NCBI RefSeq assembly: GCF_018332655.1
Contig: NZ_BOQL01000016.1
Location: forward strand, 62,001-126,000
Direction of reading: 5' to 3'
From: Actinoplanes auranticolor
GTDB taxonomy: Bacteria > Actinomycetota > Actinomycetes > Mycobacteriales > Micromonosporaceae
Length of the DNA stretch: 64,000 nucleotides
Under the pieces are notes generated by a model that saw nothing but the letters and a program-made list of their open reading frames with translations, was not told the DNA's origin and did not search any database. Position 1 is the first letter of the stretch; each line of letters starts with the position of its first letter. A program made the translations under genes and the position numbers. Of the stretch, positions 26,368-35,240 are shown in pieces.

Positions 26368-28418
26368 TTCGGCTCTTCCGGGGGGTCGGCGGGAGGCGTG
26401 CCGGGCACTCCGGCCGGCACACCGCTGGGACGGGTACGCGGACCACGGGCCGGCGCGCGGCTCAGGTCCCGGTCCAGCCGGTCGAGATCACGGTCCTGGC
26501 TCGACTGCAGCTGCCACGGGACGCTGGTCACCATCACCCCGGGCTCGAACAGCAGCCGGGTCTTGATCCGCAGCGCGCTCTGGTTGTGCAGCAGATTCTC
26601 CCACCAGCGGCCGACCACGTACTCGGGGATGAAGACGGTGACCACGTCGCGGGGTGAGCCGCGGCGCACGCTCTTGACGAACTCGATGATCGGCCGGGTG
26701 ATCTCCCGGTACGGCGAGTCGACCACGGTCAGCGGCACCGGGATCTGCCGGCGTTCCCACTCGGCCTGGATCGTGCGGGTGTCCTTGTCGTCCACGTTGA
26801 CCGTGACCGCGGTCAGCGTGTCCGGCCGGGTCGCCTGGGCGTACGCCACCGCCCGCAGGGTCGGCTTGTGCACCTTGCTGACCAGCACCACCGCGTGGTT
26901 GCGCGACGGCAGCACCGGGCGCTCCTCGTCGGGTTCGAGTTCCCGTGCGACCCGGTCGTAGTGCTTGCGGATGCCGAGCATGCCGACGTAGATGACGAGC
27001 ATGGCGACGATCGCGATCCAGGCGCCGAGCAGGAACTTGGTGATCAGCACGACGACCAGCACCGCGCCGGTCAGCGCCATGCCGAAGGTGTTGATCGCAC
27101 GGGAGCGGACCATCCGGCGCCGGGCGGTGGGATCCCGCTGGGTGCGCAGCAGCCGGTTCCAGTGCTTGATCATGCCCGCCTGCGACAGCGTGAAGGACAC
27201 GAAGACGCCGACGATGTAGAGCTGGATCAGCCGGGTGACCTCGGCCTGGAACGCGACGATGAGCACCATCGCGGCGACCGCCAGGAAGATGATGCCGTTG
27301 CTGAAGGCCAACCGGTCACCGCGGGTGTGCAGCTGCCGGGGCAGGTAGCGGTCCTGGGCCAGGATCGAGCCGAGCACCGGGAAGCCGTTGAAGGCGGTGT
27401 TCGCGGCCAGGAAGAGGATCAGCGCGGTGACCGCGCCGACCACGTACAGCATGATCGAACCGCTGCCGAAGACCGTCTCGCCCAGCTGGGTGGTGACCGT
27501 CTTCTGCACGTAGTTCTCCGGTCCGCCGATGATCTGCACCAGCGGATCCTCGACGAACTGCAGGTGGGTGGCCCGGGCCAGCATGATGATGCCGACCAGC
27601 ATGGTGATGGCGAGGCCGCCCAGCATCAGCAGCGTGGAGGCGGCGTTCCTGCTCTTCGGCGGTTTGAACGCCGGCACGCCGTTGGAGATGGCCTCGACCC
27701 CGGTCAGCGCGGCACAGCCGGAGGAGAACGTCCGCAGCAGCAGGAAGACGAAGGCGAAGCTGGTCAGATGGTGGTCCTCGGCGTCGATGATGACGTCCGC
27801 GCTGGGCGCACGCAGATCCTGGCCGAGGATGTAGACCCGGACCAGGCCGATGATGATCATGCCGAGCATGACCACGATGAACGTGTACGTCGGGATGGCG
27901 AACGCGGTGCCGGACTCGCGCAGGCCGCGCAGGTTGAGCGCGGTGAGCAGGGCGATCGCCGCGACCGCGATGCCCACCTTGTGCTCGGCCACGAACGGCA
28001 CCACCGAGCCCAGGTTCGACACCCCGGCGCTCACCGACACCGCCACGGTCAGGATGTAGTCGACCAGCAGCGCGCTGGCCACCGCGACCCCGAAGCGCGG
28101 GCCGAGATTGACCGTCGCGACCTCGTAGTCGCCGCCGCCGGACGGGTACGCGTGCACGTTCTGCCGGTAGCTGGCCACGACCGTGACCATCACGATGGCG
28201 ACCGCCAGGGTGATCCAGGGCGAGTAGAGGAACGCCCCGGCCCCCGCGATGGACAGCGTCAGCAGGATCTCGTCGGGCGCGTACGCGACGCTGGACAGCG
28301 CGTCCGAGGCGAAGACGGGCAGTGCGATGCGCTTCGGCAGCAGCGTGTGCTGCAGCCGGTCGGAGCGGAAGGGCCGGCCGAGCAGAAGCCGCTTCGCCAG
28401 GGACGTCGAACTTGCCAC
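26364..28418 (-). CDS. APC-superfamily potassium transporter, KimA-like
   Basis: A 684-residue protein with about 12 membrane helices and a cytosolic C-terminal domain. It matches B. subtilis KimA in its conserved signatures: ASDALSSVAY (D39, Y46), YPSGGGDY, YILTVAVSVSAG (T124, S128), SSGCAALTGVEAISN (T239, E242), GDRLAFSNGIIFL and the tail motif LHNQSALRIKTRLLF. The numbered residues line up with KimA potassium ligands, so proton-coupled K+ uptake is the best call. GTG at 28418 is 8 nt after TACCCT (28427-28432), suggesting a leaderless start. Many databases would call it only an APC amino-acid permease. Confidence 0.82.
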   Translation of the reverse strand: MASSTSLAKRLLLGRPFRSDRLQHTLLPKRIALPVFASDALSSVAYAPDEILLTLSIAGAGAFLYSPWITLAVAIVMVTVVASYRQNVHAYPSGGGDYEVATVNLGPRFGVAVASALLVDYILTVAVSVSAGVSNLGSVVPFVAEHKVGIAVAAIALLTALNLRGLRESGTAFAIPTYTFIVVMLGMIIIGLVRVYILGQDLRAPSADVIIDAEDHHLTSFAFVFLLLRTFSSGCAALTGVEAISNGVPAFKPPKSRNAASTLLMLGGLAITMLVGIIMLARATHLQFVEDPLVQIIGGPENYVQKTVTTQLGETVFGSGSIMLYVVGAVTALILFLAANTAFNGFPVLGSILAQDRYLPRQLHTRGDRLAFSNGIIFLAVAAMVLIVAFQAEVTRLIQLYIVGVFVSFTLSQAGMIKHWNRLLRTQRDPTARRRMVRSRAINTFGMALTGAVLVVVLITKFLLGAWIAIVAMLVIYVGMLGIRKHYDRVARELEPDEERPVLPSRNHAVVLVSKVHKPTLRAVAYAQATRPDTLTAVTVNVDDKDTRTIQAEWERRQIPVPLTVVDSPYREITRPIIEFVKSVRRGSPRDVVTVFIPEYVVGRWWENLLHNQSALRIKTRLLFEPGVMVTSVPWQLQSSQDRDLDRLDRDLSRAPARGPRTRPSGVPAGVPGTPPADPPEEPK

Positions 28419-28532
28419 AAGCGCCAAGGGTACGGCTGTGCACGCCACGCCGTCGGCCGCCCCGGCCAACGGCTGTCGCCGCCGCATGGCACGCTCTGCC
28501 TAGGTACGCATCCAGCGGGAAGGCGCGAAACC

Positions 28533-29198
28533 TTGCACGTGGTGATCATGGGCTGTGGCCGGCTCGGCTCCACCCTGGCGAACAAGCTCGACGCCCGCGA
28601 CCACTCGGTCGCGGTGATCGACCAGAACGCCGACGCCTTCCGCCGGCTGGGGGCCGAGTTCGGTGGCATCACGGTGACCGGGATCGGCTTCGACCGCGAG
28701 GTGCTGCGCTCGGCCGGCATCGAGCGGGCCGACGCCTTCGCGGCGGTGTCCAGCGGCGACAACTCCAACATCATCTCGGCCCGGCTGGCCCGCGAGACCT
28801 TCGGCGTGTCGCGGGTCGTCGCCCGCATCTACGACGCCAAGCGGGCGCAGGTCTACGAGCGGCTGGGCATCCCGACCGTGGCGACGATCCGCTGGGCCGC
28901 CGACCGGATGGTGCGCCACCTGGTCCCGGAGGGCACCGTCGAGGTGTTCCGCGACCCGACGAGCTCGGTGTCGATCGTCGAGGCGCCGCTGCACCGGGAC
29001 TGGGTCGGGCAGTCGCTCTCCTCGCTGGAGGAGGCCACCGGCGCCCGGGTCGCGTACCTGATGCGGTTCGGGATCGGCTCGCTGGCCACGCCCTCCACCG
29101 TGCTGCAGGACGGTGACCAGGTCTTCATGCTGGTCACCGACGACATCGTCGCCGACGTGCTGGCGAGCGCCGCGGGCGCCGGGCTGGGGGGTCACTGA
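28533..29198 (+). CDS. ceoB: TrkA-type KTN/RCK potassium regulatory protein CeoB
   Basis: A 221-residue protein: an N-terminal RCK Rossmann domain with the nucleotide loop VVIMGCGRLGSTLANKL and the acidic ribose-binding end AVIDQNADAF, then an RCK_C/TrkA_C domain (about 135-215). TTG at 28533 matches the homologous start (MHVVIMGCGR), with GGGAAGG about 10 nt upstream. It is followed after 2 nt by ceoC and diverges from the KimA-like transporter. Such proteins gate potassium transporters in response to NAD(H) or ATP. No TrkH/TrkG membrane subunit is present nearby. Confidence 0.9.
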   Translation: MHVVIMGCGRLGSTLANKLDARDHSVAVIDQNADAFRRLGAEFGGITVTGIGFDREVLRSAGIERADAFAAVSSGDNSNIISARLARETFGVSRVVARIYDAKRAQVYERLGIPTVATIRWAADRMVRHLVPEGTVEVFRDPTSSVSIVEAPLHRDWVGQSLSSLEEATGARVAYLMRFGIGSLATPSTVLQDGDQVFMLVTDDIVADVLASAAGAGLGGH

Positions 29199-29200
29199 CC

Positions 29201-29875
29201 ATGCGGATCGCCATCGCGGGCGCGGGCAACGTGGGCCGCTCGATCGCCCAGGAACTGATCGGCAACGGCCACCAGGTGATGCTCATCGAGCGCCAGCCCC
29301 GCCAGCTGCGCCCCGAACGGGTCCCCGAGGCCGAGTGGGTGCTGGCCGACGCGTGCGAGGTCAGCAGCCTGGAGGAGGCCGACGTGGCGAACTGCGACGT
29401 GGTCGTGGCCGCCACCGGCGACGACAAGGCCAACCTGGTGTGCTCGCTGCTGGCCAAGACCGAGTTCGCGGTCAACCGGGTGGTCGCCCGGGTCAACCGG
29501 GCCGAGAACGAGTGGCTGTTCACCGAGCAGTGGGGCGTCGACGTCGCGGTCAGCAAGCCCCGGCTGATGGCGGCCCTGGTCGAGGAGGCGGTCACGGTCG
29601 GCGACCTGGTCCGGCTCATGACGTTCCGGCAGGGCGAGGCCAACCTGGTGGAGATCACCCTGCCGCCCACCGCCCCGTACGTCGGTCAGCCGGTGCGCGC
29701 GGTGCCGATGCCGCGCGACTCCGCCCTGGTGGCCATCCTGCGCGGCAAGCGCGTGCTGGTGCCCACGCCGGACGATCCGCTGGAGGCCGGCGACGAGCTG
29801 ATCTTCGTCTGCACCTCGGAGGTCGAGGACGCGGTCCGCACGGTGATGCTCGGCAACACCCGCGAGCTGGGCTAG
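29201..29875 (+). CDS. ceoC: TrkA-type KTN/RCK potassium regulatory protein CeoC
   Basis: A 224-residue paralogue of CeoB with an N-terminal nucleotide loop MRIAIAGAGNVGRSIAQEL, an acidic end LIERQPRQL and a C-terminal RCK_C domain (about 140-218). The pair probably forms a heteromeric ring that controls potassium flux. It starts 2 nt after the ceoB stop, so the two genes are tightly co-translated. The stop codon is interlocked with that of the convergent DUF3159 gene in a CTAG. Confidence 0.92.
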   Translation: MRIAIAGAGNVGRSIAQELIGNGHQVMLIERQPRQLRPERVPEAEWVLADACEVSSLEEADVANCDVVVAATGDDKANLVCSLLAKTEFAVNRVVARVNRAENEWLFTEQWGVDVAVSKPRLMAALVEEAVTVGDLVRLMTFRQGEANLVEITLPPTAPYVGQPVRAVPMPRDSALVAILRGKRVLVPTPDDPLEAGDELIFVCTSEVEDAVRTVMLGNTRELG

Positions 29876-30693
29876 GAAGCTTTCGCCGCCTCGGCCTCGG
29901 CCGCCTGCGCTGAGGTCACCCGATGCACCGCCCAGGCGGTGAAGGCGAAGGTGGCGGCGTAGATCGGCCAGCTGATCAGGATCCGGACCACCCCGATCGC
30001 GTTCGCCTGGTCGGCCAGGTAGAGCCAGCCCTGCACGCCCGCGCGGATGAACAGCGACGCCGCCCAGACCAGGGTCAGCCACTGGAAGGTACGGAACAGG
30101 CGGGGGTTGTCGAACCAGTCGTGCTTGCCGCCGTTGGCCAGCACCCCCCAGACGTAGCCGATGATCGGCCGGCGGACCGCCACCGAGCCGATCAGCACGA
30201 CCACCTGGCCCAGGGTCAGCAGGATGCCGGGCAGGTAGAAGTTCTTGGCGTCACCGGTGCGCCAGGCCAGGAACGCGCCGATCGCGATGCCGAACAGCCC
30301 GTTGACCGCATGCCGGATCGGCTGCTTGCGGGTCAGCCGGTAGATCCCGATGGCCAGGGCCGAGCCGACGCTGCCGGCGATCGCCCAGTACAGCGCGGTC
30401 TTCTTGGCCAGATCCAGCCCGACCTCGCCCAGCAGCACGTTGAGCACCACGAACGCGAGCACCGGCACGCTGGACTCGACGAGCCCGCGGACCCCGCCGA
30501 GCTGCTCGGAGATCTGCTCGCTCATCGACGGGAGGGGCTCCTCGACCTCCTCCGGCCGGCCCGCCGACGGCTTCACGGGAGGCGGATTGAGCTCGTCGAC
30601 GAATTCTCCGACGAGCTCCTCGACGACCTCCTCGACGACCCGATCCTCCACTGACTCGTGCGCGGCGTGACGGGGTTCGCTGCCGGGTGTCAC
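29872..30693 (-). CDS. DUF3159 integral membrane protein
   Basis: A 273-residue protein with an acidic N-terminal tail (about 1-65, rich in Glu/Val: VEDRVVEEVVEELVGEFVDEL) and about six membrane helices. It matches the DUF3159 family conserved next to ceoB/ceoC in actinobacteria (Rv2693c, from memory). Family hallmarks seen are AGSVGSALAIGIYRL, NGLFGIAIGAFLAWRTGDAKNFYLPGI and the KHDWFDNPRLFRTFQWLT segment. The function is unknown; the neighbourhood suggests ion homeostasis. GTG at 30693 overlaps the OB-fold gene stop by 4 bp. Confidence 0.88.
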   Translation of the reverse strand: MTPGSEPRHAAHESVEDRVVEEVVEELVGEFVDELNPPPVKPSAGRPEEVEEPLPSMSEQISEQLGGVRGLVESSVPVLAFVVLNVLLGEVGLDLAKKTALYWAIAGSVGSALAIGIYRLTRKQPIRHAVNGLFGIAIGAFLAWRTGDAKNFYLPGILLTLGQVVVLIGSVAVRRPIIGYVWGVLANGGKHDWFDNPRLFRTFQWLTLVWAASLFIRAGVQGWLYLADQANAIGVVRILISWPIYAATFAFTAWAVHRVTSAQAAEAEAAKAS

Positions 30694-31070
30694 CGGGGCG
30701 CCTCCAGCTCGTAGTACGGGTTGTAGATGACCTTGCGGTCGTCGCGCAGGGCGATCCGGCCGCGAGCGGTGAGCTGACGACCCGGTTCGATGCCGACGAT
30801 GGAACGGCGGCCCAGGAAGACGAGCGTGACCACGTCGCTGCCGTCGTAGAGGTCGGCCTCGAGCGTCGGCAGGTTGGTGCGGGGAGTGTACGCCACGGTG
30901 CGCAGTCGCCCGGACACCGAGACGACCTGGCCCCGGTGACACTGACCGGCCGGCATGGCACCGCACTTGGCACTGTCGCGCTGCAACTCCTGCGCGTCCA
31001 GTTCCGCCTCGGAGGCGGTCAGCCGTTCGAAAAACCGGCGCAGGCCGGTGGTGCGCTCATCGGTCGACAT
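30690..31070 (-). CDS. OB-fold nucleic-acid binding domain protein
   Basis: A 126-residue protein with a short helical N-terminus (RTTGLRRFFERLTASEAEL) and an OB-fold (about 48-122) shown by RGQVVSVSGRLRTVAYTP, LEADLYDGSDVVTLVFLGRR and RGRIALRDDRKVIYNPYYEL. Related to the RecG-wedge/tRNA-anticodon OB group. It is coupled to DUF3159 by a 4-bp overlap, an arrangement conserved in actinobacteria. The ATG at 31070 is chosen because the N-terminus matches homologues; the frame extends upstream without family similarity. Binding partner unknown. Confidence 0.85.
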   Translation of the reverse strand: MSTDERTTGLRRFFERLTASEAELDAQELQRDSAKCGAMPAGQCHRGQVVSVSGRLRTVAYTPRTNLPTLEADLYDGSDVVTLVFLGRRSIVGIEPGRQLTARGRIALRDDRKVIYNPYYELEAPR

Positions 31071-31216
31071 GACCTCGGTGCCACCCTCTCCTCGGCGAAC
31101 CGTGGAAACGCGCCGACGGGGGTACCGGCGGACGGCACACAGTGTGGGCAAGTGCCGCAAGCCCACGGTACGCCGGAAGCGGCCCCGGTGACGTACCTCA
31201 CCGGGAGCCGTTTCGA

Positions 31217-31927
31217 TCAATGCGCGTGGCGCCCGTTGTGGCCCGGGAACTGCTCGTTGACGGCGACGTCGGGCGGAGTCGGATCCTCGCCCTCGGCGTG
31301 CTGCTCGGCGTGCTCCGCCATCTCGCGCGGCAGCCGCAGCGGCAGCGCCTCACGCACCGGCCGCGCCTCGTCGTCGCGGACCACGACCAGGCCGCGCAGG
31401 CACTCGCCGAGTACGCCCTCCTGGCCCGGCTCGGCGGCGGCGAGACCCTGGAACAGCGCGCGGACCATCCAGCGCGGGCCGTCCACCCCGACGAACCGGA
31501 CATCCGCCGGCCCCTCGGGCGTGTTGACCCGGGCGGCCAGCTCGACGCCGTACGGCCCGTCGAACTCCTGCGGTGCGGCGCCGTCGGACTTCATCGCCGC
31601 GGCGATCTCGGCGCGCACCTCGTCCCAGATGCCCTCGCTGCGCGGCGCGGCGAACACGCCCAGCTGCAAGGCACTGTTGCCGTGCACGAGCACGATCTGC
31701 TCGACGGCGCCGTCCGGGTTGGCCTGCACCCGCACCTCGACGCCCTCGATCGCCGGGATCAGCAGGCTGCCGAGGTCCAGGCGCTGCACTCCGTCGGGAG
31801 CCTGCCTGCTGTCGTAAGGGCCGAACTCGGGCGCCGGAGCATCGCCCATGCTCTTGGCGAGCGCCGCCGACTGGGGAGCGTCGTCCGGGCGCACGTGCTT
31901 CGGACCGCCGCGCTTGCGGGAGAACAT
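31217..31927 (-). CDS. DUF3710 domain protein
   Basis: A 236-residue soluble protein of the actinobacterial DUF3710 family, found upstream of or near dut (Rv2696c, from memory). After a basic/disordered start (MFSRKRGGPK), family segments are RLDLGSLLIPAIEGVEVRVQ, SALQLGVFAAPRSEGIWDEVRAEI and VDGPRWMVRALFQG. The ATG at 31927 has a GGTGG-type Shine-Dalgarno and equals the usual family start; a GTG four codons earlier is possible. The function is unknown. It follows dut by 45 bp on the same strand. Confidence 0.87.
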   Translation of the reverse strand: MFSRKRGGPKHVRPDDAPQSAALAKSMGDAPAPEFGPYDSRQAPDGVQRLDLGSLLIPAIEGVEVRVQANPDGAVEQIVLVHGNSALQLGVFAAPRSEGIWDEVRAEIAAAMKSDGAAPQEFDGPYGVELAARVNTPEGPADVRFVGVDGPRWMVRALFQGLAAAEPGQEGVLGECLRGLVVVRDDEARPVREALPLRLPREMAEHAEQHAEGEDPTPPDVAVNEQFPGHNGRHAH

Positions 31928-31972
31928 CTGCGTTGCCACCTTCTTCGTTCTAGAGCTGCTGCTGCGCCGGCT

Positions 31973-32449
31973 TCATCGCTGGTCCGGACCGGTCGGCAGA
32001 GCCACGTGCCCGCCGGTCGAGCCGTGCCCGCCCGCACCCCGGGAGGTGTCGGCGAGCTCGTCGGCCACGTGGAACACTGCCCGTTCGACCCGCTGCACGA
32101 CCAACTGGGCGATCCGGTCGCCACGGGCGATCTTCGCGGTCGCGGCCGGGTCGTGGTTGACCAGGTTCACCAGAATCTCGCCCCGGTAACCGGCGTCGAC
32201 CGTACCGGGCGCGTTGAGCACCGTCACGCCGAGGCGGACCGCGAGCCCGGAGCGGGGATGCACCAGTCCGACGTAGCCCTCCGGAAGCGCGATCGCCAGC
32301 CCGGTCCGCACCAGCCGGCGCGCGCCGGGCGTGAGCTCCACGTCCTCGGCGGCGTACAGGTCGGCGCCCGCGTCGCCCGGGTGGGCGTAGGCCGGCAACG
32401 GCAGGTCGGGGTCGAGCCGGCGGACCTGGATGTCCACGGGTTCGGTCAC
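31973..32449 (-). CDS. dut: dUTP diphosphatase
   Basis: Dut hydrolyses dUTP to dUMP and pyrophosphate, keeping uracil out of DNA and supplying ThyA. The 158 residues show all five trimeric dUTPase motifs: motif 1 [12 protein letters not shown], motif 2 [12 protein letters not shown], motif 3 [14 protein letters not shown] with the catalytic Asp and Tyr, motif 4 [12 protein letters not shown] and the C-terminal motif 5 [15 protein letters not shown] at 32449 gives the conserved length. Confidence 0.96.
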   Translation of the reverse strand: MTEPVDIQVRRLDPDLPLPAYAHPGDAGADLYAAEDVELTPGARRLVRTGLAIALPEGYVGLVHPRSGLAVRLGVTVLNAPGTVDAGYRGEILVNLVNHDPAATAKIARGDRIAQLVVQRVERAVFHVADELADTSRGAGGHGSTGGHVALPTGPDQR

Positions 32450-32554
32450 GGTAGCGGTCCTCACGATCGGCGTCGGTCCTGCGGGCGGGCGAGCGGCACC
32501 CACCCTGCCATCCTGCCGTCGCCGCGGACGGAGGCGCGCCGTACCCTCACCAGG

Positions 32555-33037
32555 GTGACATCCGAGGCCTCCGCACGCACGGCGGCGCCGCGTCCGGCGT
32601 ACGCCGAGCGCCTGCACATCCCGTGGCTCGCCTGGCCGGGCTGGCTGCTGGTGGCGGCCCTGCTCGCCGCCGAGATCTGGATGGGCAGCACCGGGCTGCG
32701 CGCCTGGGTGCCGTTCGCCGTGCTGCTGCCGCTGACCGTCTTCCTGCTGTGGCGGGCCGACCGGATCCGGGTCGCGGTCACCGCGACGGAGCTCCAGGTC
32801 GACGACGCCCGGCTGCCGCTGAGCGTGATCGCCGACGTGATCCCGCTGGACGCGGCCGGCAAGCGTGAAGTGCTCGGCGTGGGCTCGCACCCGCTGGCCT
32901 TCGTGGTGCAGCGGCCGTGGATCAAGGGCGCGGTACAGGTGCTGCTGGACGATCCGGCCGACCCGACACCGTTCTGGGTGGTGAGCTCGCGGCGCCCGGT
33001 CGAGCTGGCCACCGCACTGCTGCGCGCTAGGAGCTGA
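32555..33037 (+). CDS. DUF3093 membrane protein
   Basis: A 160-residue protein with two membrane helices (about 26-43 and 49-66) and a C-terminal domain containing [26 protein letters not shown]. This is the DUF3093 family, conserved beside dut in actinobacteria (Rv2698, from memory). Function unknown. GTG at 32555 lies 7 nt after TACCCT (32542-32547), pointing to a leaderless mRNA. The 3' end overlaps the convergent gene by 11 bp. Confidence 0.87.
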   Translation: MTSEASARTAAPRPAYAERLHIPWLAWPGWLLVAALLAAEIWMGSTGLRAWVPFAVLLPLTVFLLWRADRIRVAVTATELQVDDARLPLSVIADVIPLDAAGKREVLGVGSHPLAFVVQRPWIKGAVQVLLDDPADPTPFWVVSSRRPVELATALLRARS

Positions 33038-33869
33038 GCTCCCGGCGTTCCCCCTCGATGACCGCGGGGCCCTGCCGGCGCAGGTCCTTGACCAGCTTGT
33101 CGCCGAGTGAGCGGGTCGCCCGCCGGTTCAGGTAGCTCGCCACGGCGGCGCCGGTGAGCAGCGGGCCGAGCGTGGTCAGATTGCGCCCGAAGCGGCGCAG
33201 CAGGGTGCCTTGCAACTCCTTGCGGGCCGCGGTGCCGAGCACGGTGGCGACCCCGACGCCGGGGACCATGGGGTTGACGCCGCGCTGGCCCGACCAGGCC
33301 TGGAGCAGGGCGGTGGCGCGCTCGAGGGCGTTGCCGGTCACCGGGCGGCCGTACACCTCGTGCAGCTCGCCGAGCAGCTTGAGCTCGATGGCTACGACCG
33401 CGACCGTCTCGGCGGCCAGCAGGACGGGGGCCGAGAGCAGGGTCGGCGTGGCGGCCCATTCCAGCGAGGCCACACCGCCACCGGCGGCACCCACCCCGGC
33501 GGTGGCCCGGGCGGCGTTGCGGATGAGTCGTTCGGCGAGCTCGTCGCCGTCCAGCCCGTCGTAGTGCCGGCGCAAAGTGGCCCGGTCGCGGACCGGCACG
33601 TGCGGTGCCACGTCGGCGACCACGTCGGCCATCCAGCGCATTGCGGCCTGCGGCCGGAAGAGCTGGCCGAGACCCCGCCGGCGGACATCGCCGACGAGCC
33701 GGCCGAGCAGGCGCCGGCGACCGGCCGGCTCCAGGTCGTCGGCAGTCAGTGCGGCCACGGTGGCGCCGATTCCGGCGTTGCCGGGATCGGCAGGCTCGGC
33801 GGGGCCGACCTTGATGAGCTCACGCCCCGGATCTTCGGACTGTGCCGAACTGTCTTCTGGGCGGCTCAT
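33027..33869 (-). CDS. Conserved hypothetical, membrane-associated protein
   Basis: A 280-residue protein. Residues 40-130 are a helical soluble part ([41 protein letters not shown]). A Gly/Ala/Val-rich hydrophobic region follows (about 127-170). The C-terminal [30 protein letters not shown] resembles the membrane-end motif NRRATRxLG seen in EcsC- or DUF697-like proteins. I cannot assign a family with confidence. It overlaps DUF3093 by 11 bp at the 3' end and is divergent from nothing close; DUF4193 lies upstream on the same strand. Confidence 0.6.
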   Translation of the reverse strand: MSRPEDSSAQSEDPGRELIKVGPAEPADPGNAGIGATVAALTADDLEPAGRRRLLGRLVGDVRRRGLGQLFRPQAAMRWMADVVADVAPHVPVRDRATLRRHYDGLDGDELAERLIRNAARATAGVGAAGGGVASLEWAATPTLLSAPVLLAAETVAVVAIELKLLGELHEVYGRPVTGNALERATALLQAWSGQRGVNPMVPGVGVATVLGTAARKELQGTLLRRFGRNLTTLGPLLTGAAVASYLNRRATRSLGDKLVKDLRRQGPAVIEGERRELSS

Positions 33870-34020
33870 CGTCGACCTCCCCGTGTCTGCCGTTGGCTTC
33901 GATACGGTCGGCCTGATACCCGGTGGAGCAGCCGGGGCAAACCGGCGACCGGTGCGTCAGGGGTCGGTACGTGACCCGATCGCCGGACGACGACCGGGGT
34001 CCTGCTCACAAGCGCGCCGG

Positions 34021-34317
34021 TCAGGCGCACTCGCGGCAGATCAGTTCCCCGTTCCGCTCCACCGCGAGCTGGCTGCGGTGGTGCACGAGGAAACAACGGG
34101 CGCAGCGGAACTCGTCGGTCTGCATCGGCAGCACCTTGACGGTGAGTTCCTCGTCGGCCAGGTCAGCACCGGGGAGCTCGAAGCTCTCCGCCACCTCGAC
34201 CTCGTCGACGTCCACTGCGCCCGACTGCGAGTCGGCGCGGCGGGCCTTGAGCTCCTCGAGGCTGTCCTCGCCGAGGTCGACCTCGTCGCGACGCGGGGCG
34301 TCGTAGTCGGTGGCCAT
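34021..34317 (-). CDS. DUF4193 zinc-ribbon-like protein
   Basis: A 98-residue acidic protein of the actinobacterial DUF4193 family. The N-terminal MATDYDAPR is the family signature, the centre is Asp/Glu-rich, and the C-terminus contains two CxxC knuckles (FRCARCFLVHHRSQL and LICRECA) expected to bind zinc. An SD-like AGGAG precedes the ATG by about 9 nt. The gene is conserved next to cei and suhB (Rv2699c, from memory). A nucleic-acid or RNA-polymerase contact is plausible but unproven. Confidence 0.88.
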   Translation of the reverse strand: MATDYDAPRRDEVDLGEDSLEELKARRADSQSGAVDVDEVEVAESFELPGADLADEELTVKVLPMQTDEFRCARCFLVHHRSQLAVERNGELICRECA

Positions 34318-34702
34318 CGGTTTTCACTCTCCTGTATCGATGTGTCACTTGGCGTTAGTAACGCCAGCGACGGCGTTTCGGTTCCCGGGTGCGACGGACT
34401 TTTTTCCCCGATCTGAACCAGGGATCGCCCGTCCGCCGGGGCGCCCCCACCCCCTCGTGAAACTGCCCCGGCAAACGCGGCACCTTACCGCCCTCGCGCG
34501 TGGCTTGTACGCGCGCGGGCGGCCAATTGTTCCCGATGTGACCGAGGCGACATCAAGGTAGGGGTCGCAGCCCGTGGATCATCGTCGCCGCGCCGGGAAC
34601 ATTCCCTCTTTCCGCAGGCTTGGCGTGCAGACGCTAACCTCACCGCATACCCCGTCCGGCACCGGACGGCGGTCGATCGAGCTGACCCCGGGAGCCAGTT
34701 CC
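34318..34702. promoter_or_regulatory. Divergent intergenic region with perfect palindrome
   Basis: 385 bp between DUF4193 (minus) and cei (plus), with no convincing coding sequence. GGCGTTAGTAACGCC at 34351-34365 is a perfect palindrome apart from the central base and lies 34-48 bp upstream of the DUF4193 ATG, a good operator position. A TAACCT -10-like hexamer lies at 34635-34640 before cei. A GC-only inverted repeat (CGCGCG...CGCGCG) occurs near 34497-34519. Confidence 0.55.
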
Positions 34703-35239
34703 ATGAGCTTTGCCCGCGTCCGAGCGCTGGTCGTGGTCGGCGTGCTCGCCGTGGCCGCGGTGGTCTTCGTCGTCGTGGCGTTGGTCCGCGACACGCAGGG
34801 TGACGCGGTCGCCGGTGGCGGCTGCGCCGACGGCTCGGTGATGGCTAACCTGACCCTGCCCGACGACCCCGAGCAGGTGACGGTGCGGGTGTTCAACGGC
34901 ACCAAGACCCCGGGACTCGCCGACAGCGTCACCAACGAGTTCAAGAACCGGCGGTTCAAGACCCAGAAGCCGGCGGAGAACAAGAAGAAGTTCGACGGCG
35001 TCGCGGTCATGCGGTACGGCCCCGAAGCGGTCGGCTCGGCGTGGCTGCTGCGGGCGTACTTCCTGAACCAGGCCGAGCCGCAGTACGACGACAAGCGCAA
35101 GGGCGCGGTGGTGGACGTGGTCGTCGGCAAGGGCTTCCAGCAGCTCGCCACCACCACCGAGGTCAACCAGTCGCTGGTGGAGCTGGGCGAGCCCGAACTG
35201 CCGCCGGGTGCCTGCGTGGCCCCCAAGAAGGACTCCTGA
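34703..35239 (+). CDS. cei: Envelope integrity protein Cei (LytR_C domain)
   Basis: A 178-residue single-pass protein: basic N-terminus, one membrane helix (about 9-27, LVVVGVLAVAAVVFVVVAL), then an extracytoplasmic LytR C-terminal domain (about 57-160) beginning VTVRVFNGTKTPGLADSVTNEF and containing VVDVVVGKGFQQL. M. tuberculosis Cei (Rv2700), in the same neighbourhood, is needed for cell-envelope integrity. GGAG lies 8 nt before the ATG. The stop is separated from the convergent suhB stop by a single base. Confidence 0.88.
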   Translation: MSFARVRALVVVGVLAVAAVVFVVVALVRDTQGDAVAGGGCADGSVMANLTLPDDPEQVTVRVFNGTKTPGLADSVTNEFKNRRFKTQKPAENKKKFDGVAVMRYGPEAVGSAWLLRAYFLNQAEPQYDDKRKGAVVDVVVGKGFQQLATTTEVNQSLVELGEPELPPGACVAPKKDS

Positions 35240-35240
35240 C

